Shown: in pieces, positions 6,861 to 14,560 of the stretch
Layout of the letters: each line of letters begins with the position of its first letter
Position numbering within the stretch: position 1 is the first letter of the stretch
Origin: Planctomycetaceae bacterium
GTDB lineage: Bacteria > Planctomycetota > Planctomycetia > Pirellulales > Pirellulaceae
Length of the DNA: 16,092 nt
Assembly (NCBI GenBank): GCA_012965455.1
Contig: DTSG01000096.1
Coordinates: forward strand, 1-16,092
Reading direction: 5' to 3'
The notes under the pieces: model-generated
What the model was told of the DNA's origin: nothing
What the model saw: only the letters and a program-made list of their open reading frames with translations
The model's database searches: none
Made by a program: the position numbers and the translations under genes

Positions 6861-8864
6861 ATGGACCATCTGCTGGAATACACCGTTGTCACCATCTTAG
6901 TGCTGTTCGGCTTAACACCGTTATGGCTGAACCATCAAAAACGCGGCAATCCTAATCACTGGTGGGTCATCACCACGCTGCTCGGCCTCAGCTGGTGTAT
7001 TACCAGCTTGCTATTGCGCGACAAAACCCATGACGTGCAACTTTCACGTGCTGTGCCTCGAGTTGTCAATCACGATGATTATGTAGGAGCACAAACTTGT
7101 GTCGCCTGTCATCAAGAACAGCATAATTCTTGGTTTGCCTCGTACCATCGTACGATGACACAAATTGCCTCACCCGTTGCGATTCAAGCTGATTTTGATG
7201 GTCGCGAACTAAAGATGGGGCAGACAACGTACAAGCTCTTCATGCAAGGCGATCAGTATTGGGTCAGAACCCCCCTACCAAAATGGGAGCTCAATCAAGA
7301 TCCAGTAAAAATTCGCAATCACCCAAACCCGCCAATGAGTGACCAACGGATTGTGATGGTCACCGGTTCCCATTCGATGCAGATGTTCTGGATTTCGCTT
7401 AATCACTCCAGCCCCGAATTTGACAATCCAACCGCCGATTCACAAGATGACGATCTGCAACAAGTCGAAAACAATGCGCTCTCGTTATTCCCGTGGGTCT
7501 ATATGATTGCCGACAAAAGATGGATCCCTTATGAAGATTCATTTATCGTCGATCCTTCACTTGGTCGGCCGCCAACTAACTGGAATTCCAGTTGCATTGT
7601 GTGTCACAGTGTCGCTGGGCGCCCCACCCTAATTAGCGAAAAGAATCTGTCGTTCGACACCAATGTGGTTGACTTAGGCATTGCCTGTGAAGCTTGTCAC
7701 GGCCCCGGAAAACAACACGTAGATCACTTTCAGAATCCGCTAACTCGGTACGAATCACACCTAACCGAAAATACTGCGCCAACCTATATCACGAATCCAT
7801 CACAGCTCGACAAAGAACATAAGACTCAGATCTGTGCGCAATGCCATAGTTTGTTTGAAGCACATTCGCTAAAGAAATTTCTCGCTGAGGGAATCGGATT
7901 CAAACCAGGCGATAACATGGCGATGCACTTTAAATTAATCGAATACGAAAAACTTGAGAAAGACTCGCTGTATTACAATATGCACTGGAACGATGGTAGC
8001 ATTCGCATCGGCGGTCGCGAATTTCAAGGGATGTCTAAATCCGAGTGTTATCTAAACGGTGAAATGACATGCATCAGTTGCCATAGCATTCACTCCATGC
8101 AAGAACAAAATGACCTGCTCGGTAAAAAGATGGAATCCAACCATGCTTGCGTTCAATGCCATCAGGAATCACAGTACACAGAACAGCTTGAATCTCATAC
8201 ACATCATCCACAAGGTACCGCCGCTAGTCTGTGCTACAACTGTCACATGCCACACACTTCCTATGCCTTGATGGGTGGAATTCGTGGCCACAAGATTGAC
8301 ATTCCCCGCGTAACAACGGTCAAGCAAAATGAAAAACCCAATGCCTGTAACCTCTGTCACCTCGACAAACCACTGCAATGGACGGCCGACACATTAACAC
8401 AATGGTATGGACACGAGGCAATCGAGCTCGAGCCTACCTATCAAAACACTGCTGCTGGAATTGTCTGGATCATGCAAGGAAATGCGATCCACCGCACACT
8501 CGCTGCTTGGCACATGAGTTGGGAACCAACTCGAAAAACCTCTGCGATGAAGTGGCGGTTCCCATATTTGCTGCAATTACTCAACGACAACTATTCCGCC
8601 ACTCGCTATGTGACATGGCAATCTCTTAATCGAATCCCAAGCTTTACCGAACTACAACTCAGTGACAAATCTTATGACTTCATTGATCCCCCAAACAAAC
8701 GTATCAACTATCAACAATCATTGATGAGCCGCTGGATCAAGTTAATGGGACAGCAAGCAGAACAACGTTCAGAATTGCTCATCAAAGACGGCACGCTCAA
8801 TAGCGACGCGATCTTAAAGCTCTATCAAAAACGCGATAACACCAAGATACTCATGATCGAGTGA
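6861..8864 (+). CDS. Octaheme c-type cytochrome, membrane-anchored
   Basis: This 667-residue protein has eight CxxCH haem-attachment sites, starting at C80, C245, C276, C325, C404, C430, C458 and C496. Two N-terminal membrane helices (about 4-23 and 34-52) flank a short K/R-bearing loop, which predicts both ends outside and the haem domain in the periplasm. A 160-residue insert without haem sites separates haems 1 and 2. It looks beta-rich and contains VTGSHSMQMFWIS. After haem 8, about 165 residues are helical, including LLNDNYSATRYVTWQSLNRIP, which resembles one degenerate HEAT repeat. The architecture matches multiheme cytochromes of the c554-like group common in planctomycetes (from memory). 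It lacks recognisable signatures of hydroxylamine oxidoreductase or NrfA. It probably carries electrons; the reaction, if any, is unknown. Co-directional with the vWA gene. Confidence 0.88.
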   Translation: MDHLLEYTVVTILVLFGLTPLWLNHQKRGNPNHWWVITTLLGLSWCITSLLLRDKTHDVQLSRAVPRVVNHDDYVGAQTCVACHQEQHNSWFASYHRTMTQIASPVAIQADFDGRELKMGQTTYKLFMQGDQYWVRTPLPKWELNQDPVKIRNHPNPPMSDQRIVMVTGSHSMQMFWISLNHSSPEFDNPTADSQDDDLQQVENNALSLFPWVYMIADKRWIPYEDSFIVDPSLGRPPTNWNSSCIVCHSVAGRPTLISEKNLSFDTNVVDLGIACEACHGPGKQHVDHFQNPLTRYESHLTENTAPTYITNPSQLDKEHKTQICAQCHSLFEAHSLKKFLAEGIGFKPGDNMAMHFKLIEYEKLEKDSLYYNMHWNDGSIRIGGREFQGMSKSECYLNGEMTCISCHSIHSMQEQNDLLGKKMESNHACVQCHQESQYTEQLESHTHHPQGTAASLCYNCHMPHTSYALMGGIRGHKIDIPRVTTVKQNEKPNACNLCHLDKPLQWTADTLTQWYGHEAIELEPTYQNTAAGIVWIMQGNAIHRTLAAWHMSWEPTRKTSAMKWRFPYLLQLLNDNYSATRYVTWQSLNRIPSFTELQLSDKSYDFIDPPNKRINYQQSLMSRWIKLMGQQAEQRSELLIKDGTLNSDAILKLYQKRDNTKILMIE

Positions 8865-8877
8865 TCGAGTGATCGAG
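8854..8877 (+). repeat. Triple 8-base tandem repeat at the cytochrome stop codon
   Basis: TGATCGAG is repeated three times exactly (8854-8861, 8862-8869, 8870-8877). The first TGA of the second copy (8862-8864) is the cytochrome stop codon, so the protein ends within the repeat. Copy-number change would alter only the last residues and the 3' leader. Confidence 0.7.
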
Positions 8878-8900
8878 GGTTTCATTCGTTCCTGTGCAAA

Positions 8901-8930
8901 ACACGAATCGTATTCGTGTTAATTCGTGGC
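8901..8930. repeat. CACGAAT-type palindrome between convergent genes
   Basis: ACACGAAT (8901-8908), CGT, ATTCGTGT (8912-8919) is an exact inverted repeat, followed by TAATTCGTGGC. It lies between the convergent cytochrome and toroid genes and could fold as an eight-pair hairpin with a three-base loop. No run of T follows on the plus strand, so a classical intrinsic terminator is not supported. It shares GTGT-n-AATTCGTGG with 4701-4713, suggesting a dispersed repeat family. Confidence 0.55.
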
Positions 8931-8943
8931 CCAAGTTTGACGC

Positions 8944-10014
8944 CTAACGCTGATAGATCGGTACGTAAGCTTGGTCGAGTTGCATGATAATTAAATTGCA
9001 AGCCGTCACGTAAATGGGTCCGATGTTACCAGTCCAACTACCATTGTCCGTTTGTTCTTTAGAAATGCGGTCATACAACTGGTCACGAAATGGCAACCAT
9101 TCTTTTTTTCCTTGGCGGTAAACAACTTGTGAATAATACAAGTACGTGTAATGCCAGTGGCCAAACGATCTAGCACCAGTGGAGATGTTGTATAAGTTCT
9201 TTTTCGTGTACGCCAACATCGCCGGCACATGCTCGCTTTCGTAATCGCCAGCGTTGTACAAGCAAGCCAGCGACGCAGCAGTAATCGCGGGACGAGAAGA
9301 TCCTCGATTCCGCGAACTGTAAGAGATACCACCATCGGGATTCTTGCACGTGTAAATATACTTGCGCGCTTTGTCGATGACTTCTGAAGAAACGAGAATC
9401 CCAGCGTTGCGGCAACCGCGCAAGCCTTGGACTTGAGTGATCGTCGTCGAACCTTCGTCAAAGTTGTTGCCGTCTTTCGCACTGACGTAACCCCAACCAC
9501 CTGAAGGTGTTTGGGCATTTCCGCTAAATTCAACCGCTTTCTTCAAAATTTGCAGCAATTCCTCACGGCGTTCTAGGTCTTCTTCTTCACCAATAACTTG
9601 TGACAAAAACAACATCGAAAACCCATGGCCATAGGTATAACGATTGTCCGACAAGGGGTCGCCAATCAGCCCATTGGAACGAGCTTTAGTGGTAATGTAG
9701 TCAACACACTTACGGATACCGCGAGCGTAGGGACCTTGAGTCGTTGTTGAACCGGAACAAATCAGGGCGGTACCTGCTAAAGCTGTCATCGCTGTAGGAT
9801 AATTCCCAGCAGTCCAGTGTCCCAGCGATGACTGAGTTCGCAGCACCCAATCTAAGCCCTTTTTGATCGACGATTTCCAAGCTGGTTTAGTGTTAGCCGC
9901 CTGCATGGCCGCTGGTGCTGTCATAGGCAAGCATGAAGCCGCAGCGAGCGACTGCAGCGCGCGACGGCGATTAATCAACGACCTCTCGGTTTGATTTGAT
10001 TGGCCACTCTTCAT
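8944..10014 (-). CDS. Tat-exported alpha/alpha-toroid (terpene-cyclase-like) protein
   Basis: This 356-residue protein has the prenyltransferase/squalene-oxidase repeat fold, as far as motifs show: QSSLGHW (61-67), QTPSGGWGY (168-176), NPDGGISY (225-232) and QTDNGSW (321-327) are QW-like turns spaced along helical repeats. The N-terminus is a twin-arginine signal: NRRRALQ (15-21), a hydrophobic AALS-type stretch, and a likely cleavage after AMQA near residue 39. Export by Tat is therefore predicted, and tatC lies in this window. No DxDD acid motif of class II terpene cyclases and no GGPGG-type prenyltransferase site is visible, so a catalytic cyclase role is not supported. Function is unknown. 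The start at ATG 10014 is chosen because GGAG lies 11 bases ahead and the signal then begins correctly; the frame stays open to 10056. It follows cobA-hemD on the same strand after about 100 bases. Confidence 0.75.
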   Translation of the reverse strand: MKSGQSNQTERSLINRRRALQSLAAASCLPMTAPAAMQAANTKPAWKSSIKKGLDWVLRTQSSLGHWTAGNYPTAMTALAGTALICSGSTTTQGPYARGIRKCVDYITTKARSNGLIGDPLSDNRYTYGHGFSMLFLSQVIGEEEDLERREELLQILKKAVEFSGNAQTPSGGWGYVSAKDGNNFDEGSTTITQVQGLRGCRNAGILVSSEVIDKARKYIYTCKNPDGGISYSSRNRGSSRPAITAASLACLYNAGDYESEHVPAMLAYTKKNLYNISTGARSFGHWHYTYLYYSQVVYRQGKKEWLPFRDQLYDRISKEQTDNGSWTGNIGPIYVTACNLIIMQLDQAYVPIYQR

Positions 10015-10062
10015 TTTGATGCATACTCCGTTTTCGATTGCAATGTTGAATGTCACTGTCTG

Positions 10063-10099
10063 TCTATCATTCTAACCAACAATTGCTTTGAATGATAGA
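10063..10099. repeat. 10-base perfect inverted repeat between cobA-hemD and the toroid gene
   Basis: TCTATCATTC (10063-10072) and GAATGATAGA (10090-10099) are exact inverse copies around a 17-base loop. The element starts 19 bases after the cobA-hemD stop and ends 48 bases before the toroid start. No T run follows on the minus strand, so it is not a standard terminator. A protein-binding site or RNA processing stem is possible. Confidence 0.45.
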
Positions 10100-10118
10100 A
10101 AAGACGTATCCAATCTGA

Positions 10119-11636
10119 TTACTTCAAGCTTTCGGTAATCGCTAAAATAAGTCCATCGAGTGAATGTTCTTGAGCTTCTGCGTCGACCGTCACCTCTAAT
10201 GCACTCAAAACGCCACTGGTAATAGAACTAATGCTAGCAACTTTGGCTTGGCCGAACGCTGAACCTAGTAATGTGACTAGGCTACGACCAATCGCAGAGC
10301 TAGTAACAGTAATCCAATCAACTTCTCCGGCGGCAAGTGCAGCAGCCACAACTGGATCGATCTCAGTGACATCACGGCTCACATAGGCAACGACTTGAGT
10401 GACCTCCGCTCCATCGCTTTGCAACATATCACATAACGTATCACGACCTCGGCTCGCACGCACCAATAACACCGAGCTGCCAGAAGCCTCGTCACGTAAC
10501 GACTCCGCTAATGATTCCGCGCGATACTCGGCCGGTATTAAATCACACTTCAAGTGTCGTTGTTGCAGCGCCGCCGCAGTGCCTGGCCCCATCGCTGCAA
10601 TCTTAACACCGGCAAACTGCCGAGCGTCCAACCCCAACGTAGCTAACCGCTCCAGAAAATAATGAACACCATTGCGACTTGAAAAGACAATCCACGCAAA
10701 ATCAGAAAGCCTGTGAATTATTTGATCCACTTCCTCATAGGATTCCGGCGGACCGATCTCAATCGCTGGCTGGACTAGCACGTCAGCGCCTAACTCCGTC
10801 AACTTCGCCGTCAACTCCTGAGCTTGTTCAGCGCTGCGCGTAACTAAGATTCGTTGGCCAAATAATAGCCGCTGCTCAAACCATGAATTCATGTCGGTCG
10901 CTCCTGCTACCTCACCTACAATTACAATCGCTGGGGGGCGAATGCGCTGCGTCCCCGTAAAATATTGTTGAACTTCTGACAGTGTACATTTTACCGAAAA
11001 CTGATCCGCACAGCTAATGCGCCGCACAATCATCACAGGCGTGTCCGGCGACTTACCGTTTGTTATTAGCTCATTGGTCCATAACTCTGCCGTCGTGACA
11101 CCCATGTAAAACACTAATGTCCCGGGGAACTTCGCCAGCGCTTGAAAGTCCAGCGCAGAAGATTCTTTGCCAGTTTGCTCACTACCGGTTACGAAAGCAA
11201 CCGCCGAAGCACGATCTCTGTGAGTCAGCGGAACACCGACGCAACTACCAGCGGCCATTGCCGCTGTGATTCCAGGCACGACCTCGTAATCAATGTTATG
11301 CAAGGCTAAAGCATGTGTCTCTTCAGCACAGCGAGCAAAAATCGCTGGATCCCCGCCCTTGAGCCTGACGACCTTTAACCCCTGCTGGGCTAAACGCACC
11401 AATTCATCGTTGATTTCTTGTTGCGTCCAGAGTTTGCCGATTCCGTGGCGACCCAGACAAATCCGTCTCGCATCAAAACGTACATGCTGTAAAATCAACG
11501 GATTGGCTAGAAAATCATAGAGCACGACATCCGCCTGCTCGAGACATTCAGCTGCTCGTAACGTAATGTAACTGGGATCGCCAGGACCAGCACCTACGAG
11601 ATAGACAAAACCGGGCAATGTTGTATCCTGAGTCAT
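10119..11636 (-). CDS. cobA-hemD: CobA-HemD fusion: uroporphyrinogen-III methyltransferase / synthase
   Basis: This is a two-domain, 505-residue protein. Residues about 8-248 are a SAM-dependent uroporphyrinogen-III C-methyltransferase. They include VYLVGAGPGDP (11-21), RLKGGDPAIFARCAEE (91-106), PGITAAMAAGS (121-131) and PLTHRD (136-141). It makes precorrin-2 on the way to sirohaem, cobalamin and related tetrapyrroles. Residues about 260-505 are uroporphyrinogen-III synthase (HemD), including QRILVTRSAEQAQEL and FSSRNGVHYFLERL, which closes hydroxymethylbilane to uroporphyrinogen III, the common precursor of haem. Fusing them puts branch-point enzyme and product in one chain, a known arrangement in several phyla. 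The frame extends to a TTG at 11669, but ATG 11636 fits the family N-terminus. It is divergent from the TPR gene. Haem demand from the nearby eight-haem cytochrome fits, but is not proof of a link. Confidence 0.95.
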   Translation of the reverse strand: MTQDTTLPGFVYLVGAGPGDPSYITLRAAECLEQADVVLYDFLANPLILQHVRFDARRICLGRHGIGKLWTQQEINDELVRLAQQGLKVVRLKGGDPAIFARCAEETHALALHNIDYEVVPGITAAMAAGSCVGVPLTHRDRASAVAFVTGSEQTGKESSALDFQALAKFPGTLVFYMGVTTAELWTNELITNGKSPDTPVMIVRRISCADQFSVKCTLSEVQQYFTGTQRIRPPAIVIVGEVAGATDMNSWFEQRLLFGQRILVTRSAEQAQELTAKLTELGADVLVQPAIEIGPPESYEEVDQIIHRLSDFAWIVFSSRNGVHYFLERLATLGLDARQFAGVKIAAMGPGTAAALQQRHLKCDLIPAEYRAESLAESLRDEASGSSVLLVRASRGRDTLCDMLQSDGAEVTQVVAYVSRDVTEIDPVVAAALAAGEVDWITVTSSAIGRSLVTLLGSAFGQAKVASISSITSGVLSALEVTVDAEAQEHSLDGLILAITESLK

Positions 11637-11755
11637 AGTAACCGCTGTGAACCTACTGTAAGCACCCAAAAAAATTTACCCCTGAACCATTTGGCTTGCA
11701 GCGCAACTTTTTTACGACATACCAACTATTCTAAAATTGATCAGGATATTTTCGA

Positions 11756-13153
11756 TTGGAACCTGCACCCACTAAATCTGCAAGGCATCCGCTAACAAAC
11801 CAAGCTGATTATCAATCAGGCTTGTCGCGTGGTGAACGTCAAACGCTGCAACACCTATTCGAAAAAGCACTCGAGTGGCTCCAGCACTCCCCGCCGAATT
11901 ATCAACAGACTCTCGCTGGGTTGGCCCAGTGCATGAAATCAGATCCCCAGGCAGCCGTCTACTGCTATGAATATCTACAAACAATTGAAATAGCGATTGC
12001 AGCAATCCCTCTCCGCTTCAATTGGTTCGAGCGACGGGAAAATCGTAAGCTCGTCCGAGAAATCGAGCAACTTGTCGGAGCTGAAAATTGGCAAGCAGTT
12101 TTTGAGCGCGCTCCCAAAGCCATTTATTATAATCCGCAACATGCTCAGCTATTGACGCTCCTTGCTACAGCTTGCCAAACGACAGATGCTCCGGACTGTG
12201 CCCGAGCGTATTGCCAATTTGCGTTGAAGTACGATCCTAGCTGCCAAGCAACACATTGCCAAATCATCATTAACTATTTGGCAACTGGGCAATTTGATGA
12301 TGCCAAAGAACATTGGTTGCAGTTGCACACTCAAAACATATTTACACGTAGCCAGTTACATCAACTCGAACAGGCACTTCCAGTTGAAATTCAAGCAACC
12401 CTACCCACCCTAGAACTTGCAACAGAAGTTGACCAATTGGATAAGCAATTATCCCAAGATCCTCAAAATGAGAAGGCTTGGCACCAGCTGTGCAAACTTT
12501 ACCAAGACAATCAACTGTTCTCTCGTGCACTGGAATGTTGCCAATTAGCGAATCAGGCATTAGGTAAAAGTGCGGAGTGGGAGCAATTTAGTTTGCAATT
12601 ACGTAAACAACAAGCTGAGGGCCGGATCAGTTTTTACGAGCAAGCTAGTACAGCTTCTACGAATTTCGCGGCCCCGTGGCTCATGGATGAATTAACGGAT
12701 GAATTGATACGCGTGCGAACAGAATATTATCAATCACGGTGCACAACATTTCCTAACGATAAAGACAATTTCGTTCGCCTCGCTTGGTGTTTATCTGAAG
12801 CGGACAATTCCTACGAGGCGTTAACAGTTTTCAATAACATCGATCTCAGTCAACTCACGCCGCGATGGTCGGTTATCGCTTTGCTCGGTCAGGGTGAAAC
12901 AGAACAACGATTACGCCAGTTCGAAAAAGCAGTAGAATCATTTAAAAACGCACTGAATATCTTCGAAAAATCCCTTGCGGACATACAACAAAGTGATCCA
13001 GAATTAGTTGATATCCCGACCCTACAACACGAACAAATAGGGCTGAGACTACTCAATAGATCCAAACTACTGGCCCAAGCGATGGATTTACCTCAAATCA
13101 CCCAACAATGCGCCGCGATCGCCAAAAAAACCTCGTTATCTATAGATATCTGA
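11756..13153 (+). CDS. TPR-like helical repeat protein, TTG start
   Basis: This 465-residue soluble protein has no signal peptide or membrane helix. It appears to consist of tetratricopeptide-like helical hairpins: around residues 100-145 (ENWQAVFERAPKAIYYNP, then AQLLTLLATAC), 148-195, 228-275 (DPQNEKAWHQLCKLYQDN) and 340-410 (RLAWCLSEADNSYEALTVF and FEKAVESFKNALNIF). Such proteins are scaffolds for other proteins; its partner is unknown. The segment ERRENRKLVREIEQL (92-106) is highly charged. The start is TTG 11756, supported by AGGA at 11743-11746 with a nine-base spacer; no ATG lies nearby in frame. It reads toward rpsT 158 bases downstream. It diverges from cobA-hemD. Confidence 0.75.
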   Translation: MEPAPTKSARHPLTNQADYQSGLSRGERQTLQHLFEKALEWLQHSPPNYQQTLAGLAQCMKSDPQAAVYCYEYLQTIEIAIAAIPLRFNWFERRENRKLVREIEQLVGAENWQAVFERAPKAIYYNPQHAQLLTLLATACQTTDAPDCARAYCQFALKYDPSCQATHCQIIINYLATGQFDDAKEHWLQLHTQNIFTRSQLHQLEQALPVEIQATLPTLELATEVDQLDKQLSQDPQNEKAWHQLCKLYQDNQLFSRALECCQLANQALGKSAEWEQFSLQLRKQQAEGRISFYEQASTASTNFAAPWLMDELTDELIRVRTEYYQSRCTTFPNDKDNFVRLAWCLSEADNSYEALTVFNNIDLSQLTPRWSVIALLGQGETEQRLRQFEKAVESFKNALNIFEKSLADIQQSDPELVDIPTLQHEQIGLRLLNRSKLLAQAMDLPQITQQCAAIAKKTSLSIDI

Positions 13154-13171
13154 GCAATTCAACGCCTAGAC

Positions 13172-13283
13172 AAAACGCAAGTTTTAGTCGATAAATGATG
13201 TTTCGACAAAAATCAAAACACGTCGACAATCGATAAAACAATTAGAATCACATAGTTAAGTACATTTAGAGACCCTGGTCTAA
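13172..13283 (+). promoter_or_regulatory. Hairpin-rich leader upstream of rpsT
   Basis: Three possible stems occur before rpsT. AAAAC-GCAA-GTTTT spans 13172-13185. TTTTAGTCGA (13182-13191) pairs with TCGACAAAAA (13203-13212) with one mismatch. AGACC-CT-GGTCT spans 13270-13281. The first two share the GTTTT arm and so exclude each other. A promoter probably also lies here: TCGACA at 13223-13228 and TAGAAT at 13243-13248 are candidates, but their 14-base spacing is short. Control of S20 synthesis through RNA structure is inference. Confidence 0.3.
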
Positions 13284-13311
13284 GAACGCCAGTTAGCCCA
13301 GTTGGAGAATT

Positions 13312-13620
13312 ATGCCAAATTCAGCAAGTGCCGGAAAACGACTTCGTCAAAACCACTCACGCCGCGATGCAAACCGAGCGACTCGATCGAAATTGCGAAC
13401 ATACATTCGCCGCGTTCAAGAAGCAACCGAGGCCTACGAAGCGGCCGTTGCCGAGAATGGCGATACAGATGCAGCATTAGCGACTGTCAATGAAGCATAT
13501 CGTGACGCGCAAGTCAAAATCGATAAAGCTGGTGCTAAGAGCCTGATTCATAAAAACAAAGCCGCCCGCACCAAATCTCGCCTACAAAAGATGATTAAAA
13601 AGGCCAAAGGCATCGCCTAA
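13312..13620 (+). CDS. rpsT: 30S ribosomal protein S20
   Basis: S20 binds 16S rRNA early in assembly of the small ribosomal subunit. The 102-residue basic, helical protein opens with MPNSASAGKRLRQNHSRRDA, matching the family's N-terminal rRNA-binding helix (usually ANxKSAxKRxRxxxxRR). It contains LRTYIRRVQEA and ends with LIHKNKAARTKSRLQKMIKK, the conserved C-terminal KNxAARxKSRL motif. It is about 15 residues longer than the E. coli protein; extra residues lie in the middle (around EAYEAAVAENGD). ATG 13312 has GGAG at 13304-13307, only four bases ahead, which is a tight spacing. The gene converges on pyrK, whose stop is 20 bases away. Confidence 0.95.
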   Translation: MPNSASAGKRLRQNHSRRDANRATRSKLRTYIRRVQEATEAYEAAVAENGDTDAALATVNEAYRDAQVKIDKAGAKSLIHKNKAARTKSRLQKMIKKAKGIA

Positions 13621-13632
13621 GACGAGTATTGC

Positions 13633-13648
13633 GGGATAGCCTAATCCC
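13633..13648 (+). terminator. Weak hairpin between rpsT and pyrK
   Basis: GGGAT (13633-13637), a six-base loop and ATCCC (13644-13648) are followed by ACAATTTTCT. It lies 12 bases after the rpsT stop and overlaps the pyrK stop codon (13641-13643). The stem is only five pairs and the T run is short and displaced, so efficiency would be low. Confidence 0.3.
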
Positions 13649-14552
13649 AGACAATTTTCTCTGCGTCAAATACGGGGCCGTCAACACAGGTACGTTTGTA
13701 GTCCCACGAACCGTCAGATTCTTTGCACCGCGTGACGCAACTAAAGCAAATTCCAATACCACATGCCATCGGCGTCTCTAGCGATACTTGGCACGGTACA
13801 CTCCATTGCTGGGCAACCTTGGCAACTGCCTCCATCATCGGGTCAGGCCCACAACAAACCACCGCTACGCCTTGATTGCTACCGTGCGCTGTCGCGTCGG
13901 TTTGCAACACTTGTTCCAGCACTTCGGTCACCAGTCCCGGCACACCCGCGGAACCATCATCCGTACAAATCTGCGTGTTCACACCGATCTGTTCAAAATC
14001 ATCAACTCCAGCCAACAAATCCGCATTCCGCGCACCATAGCAAAACGTAACCTGTTGGGCGGGCGGACATTCACGTCCAAATTTTTGCAGTCCAAGGTAT
14101 TCACGAGCCAAACATAAAAACGGCGTCTGCCCAATACCACCGGCCACCATAATCAGGTGCCTCGTCTCGATTGGAAGGAATCCGTTTCCTAATGGCCCCC
14201 AGACTTCTAGTTTCTGTCCAGGCTCCGCGTGGACGAGGCGAGTCGTTAAATTTCCCTTCACCAAATAGAGCACATCAATATCCGACCAGTTTCCAGATTC
14301 ATCTTGATGCAAATCATAAACTGCCAATGGACGACCTATTAAAGGGTCGTTACGATCGGCTAATCGTAGCATAATAAACTGACCCGGCTGAGCGGCCGCA
14401 GCAATCGCTGGACAACGAAATCGCAACCTCCAAGTCCCCTGAGCCACTTCGACATTTTCAACGACGACAACGGTTTCTTGTGTCGAACCGTCCGCGTAAA
14501 AATCTGCCTGCAATGGATTGGATTTCGAAGTGCTATCCGCATTAGAATTCAT
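13641..14552 (-). CDS. pyrK: Dihydroorotate dehydrogenase electron-transfer subunit
   Basis: PyrK carries FAD and a [2Fe-2S] cluster and passes electrons from the class 1B dihydroorotate dehydrogenase PyrD to NAD+ in pyrimidine synthesis. The 303-residue protein shows a ferredoxin-reductase-type fold: AQPGQFIMLRL (54-64); GRPLAVYD (73-80), the RPxS/A FAD motif; VAGGIGQTPFL (136-146), a glycine-rich nucleotide loop; and CCGPDPMM (233-240). The C-terminal cluster ligands are C264-x4-C269-x2-C272-x16-C289, in the family pattern MACGIGICFSC. It is some 40-50 residues longer than the Bacillus protein, with about 25 extra polar N-terminal residues. ATG 14552 has GAAGG 11 bases ahead, inside the end of rluB. 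Eight bases separate it from the rluB stop, so they are co-transcribed. No pyrD is in the window; a related NAD(P)H-oxidoreductase subunit is the alternative. Confidence 0.87.
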   Translation of the reverse strand: MNSNADSTSKSNPLQADFYADGSTQETVVVVENVEVAQGTWRLRFRCPAIAAAAQPGQFIMLRLADRNDPLIGRPLAVYDLHQDESGNWSDIDVLYLVKGNLTTRLVHAEPGQKLEVWGPLGNGFLPIETRHLIMVAGGIGQTPFLCLAREYLGLQKFGRECPPAQQVTFCYGARNADLLAGVDDFEQIGVNTQICTDDGSAGVPGLVTEVLEQVLQTDATAHGSNQGVAVVCCGPDPMMEAVAKVAQQWSVPCQVSLETPMACGIGICFSCVTRCKESDGSWDYKRTCVDGPVFDAEKIVWD

Positions 14553-14560
14553 AAAATTGA

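Noticed and set aside
8901..8919. Intrinsic terminator for the cytochrome gene
   Set aside because: The hairpin is good, but no T run follows on the plus strand; it is better described as a repeat-type palindrome.
9006..9533. 175-codon open frame on the minus strand inside the toroid gene
   Set aside because: It is a different frame of the same strand with arginine/threonine-rich composition; the toroid frame has repeated motifs and a Tat signal.
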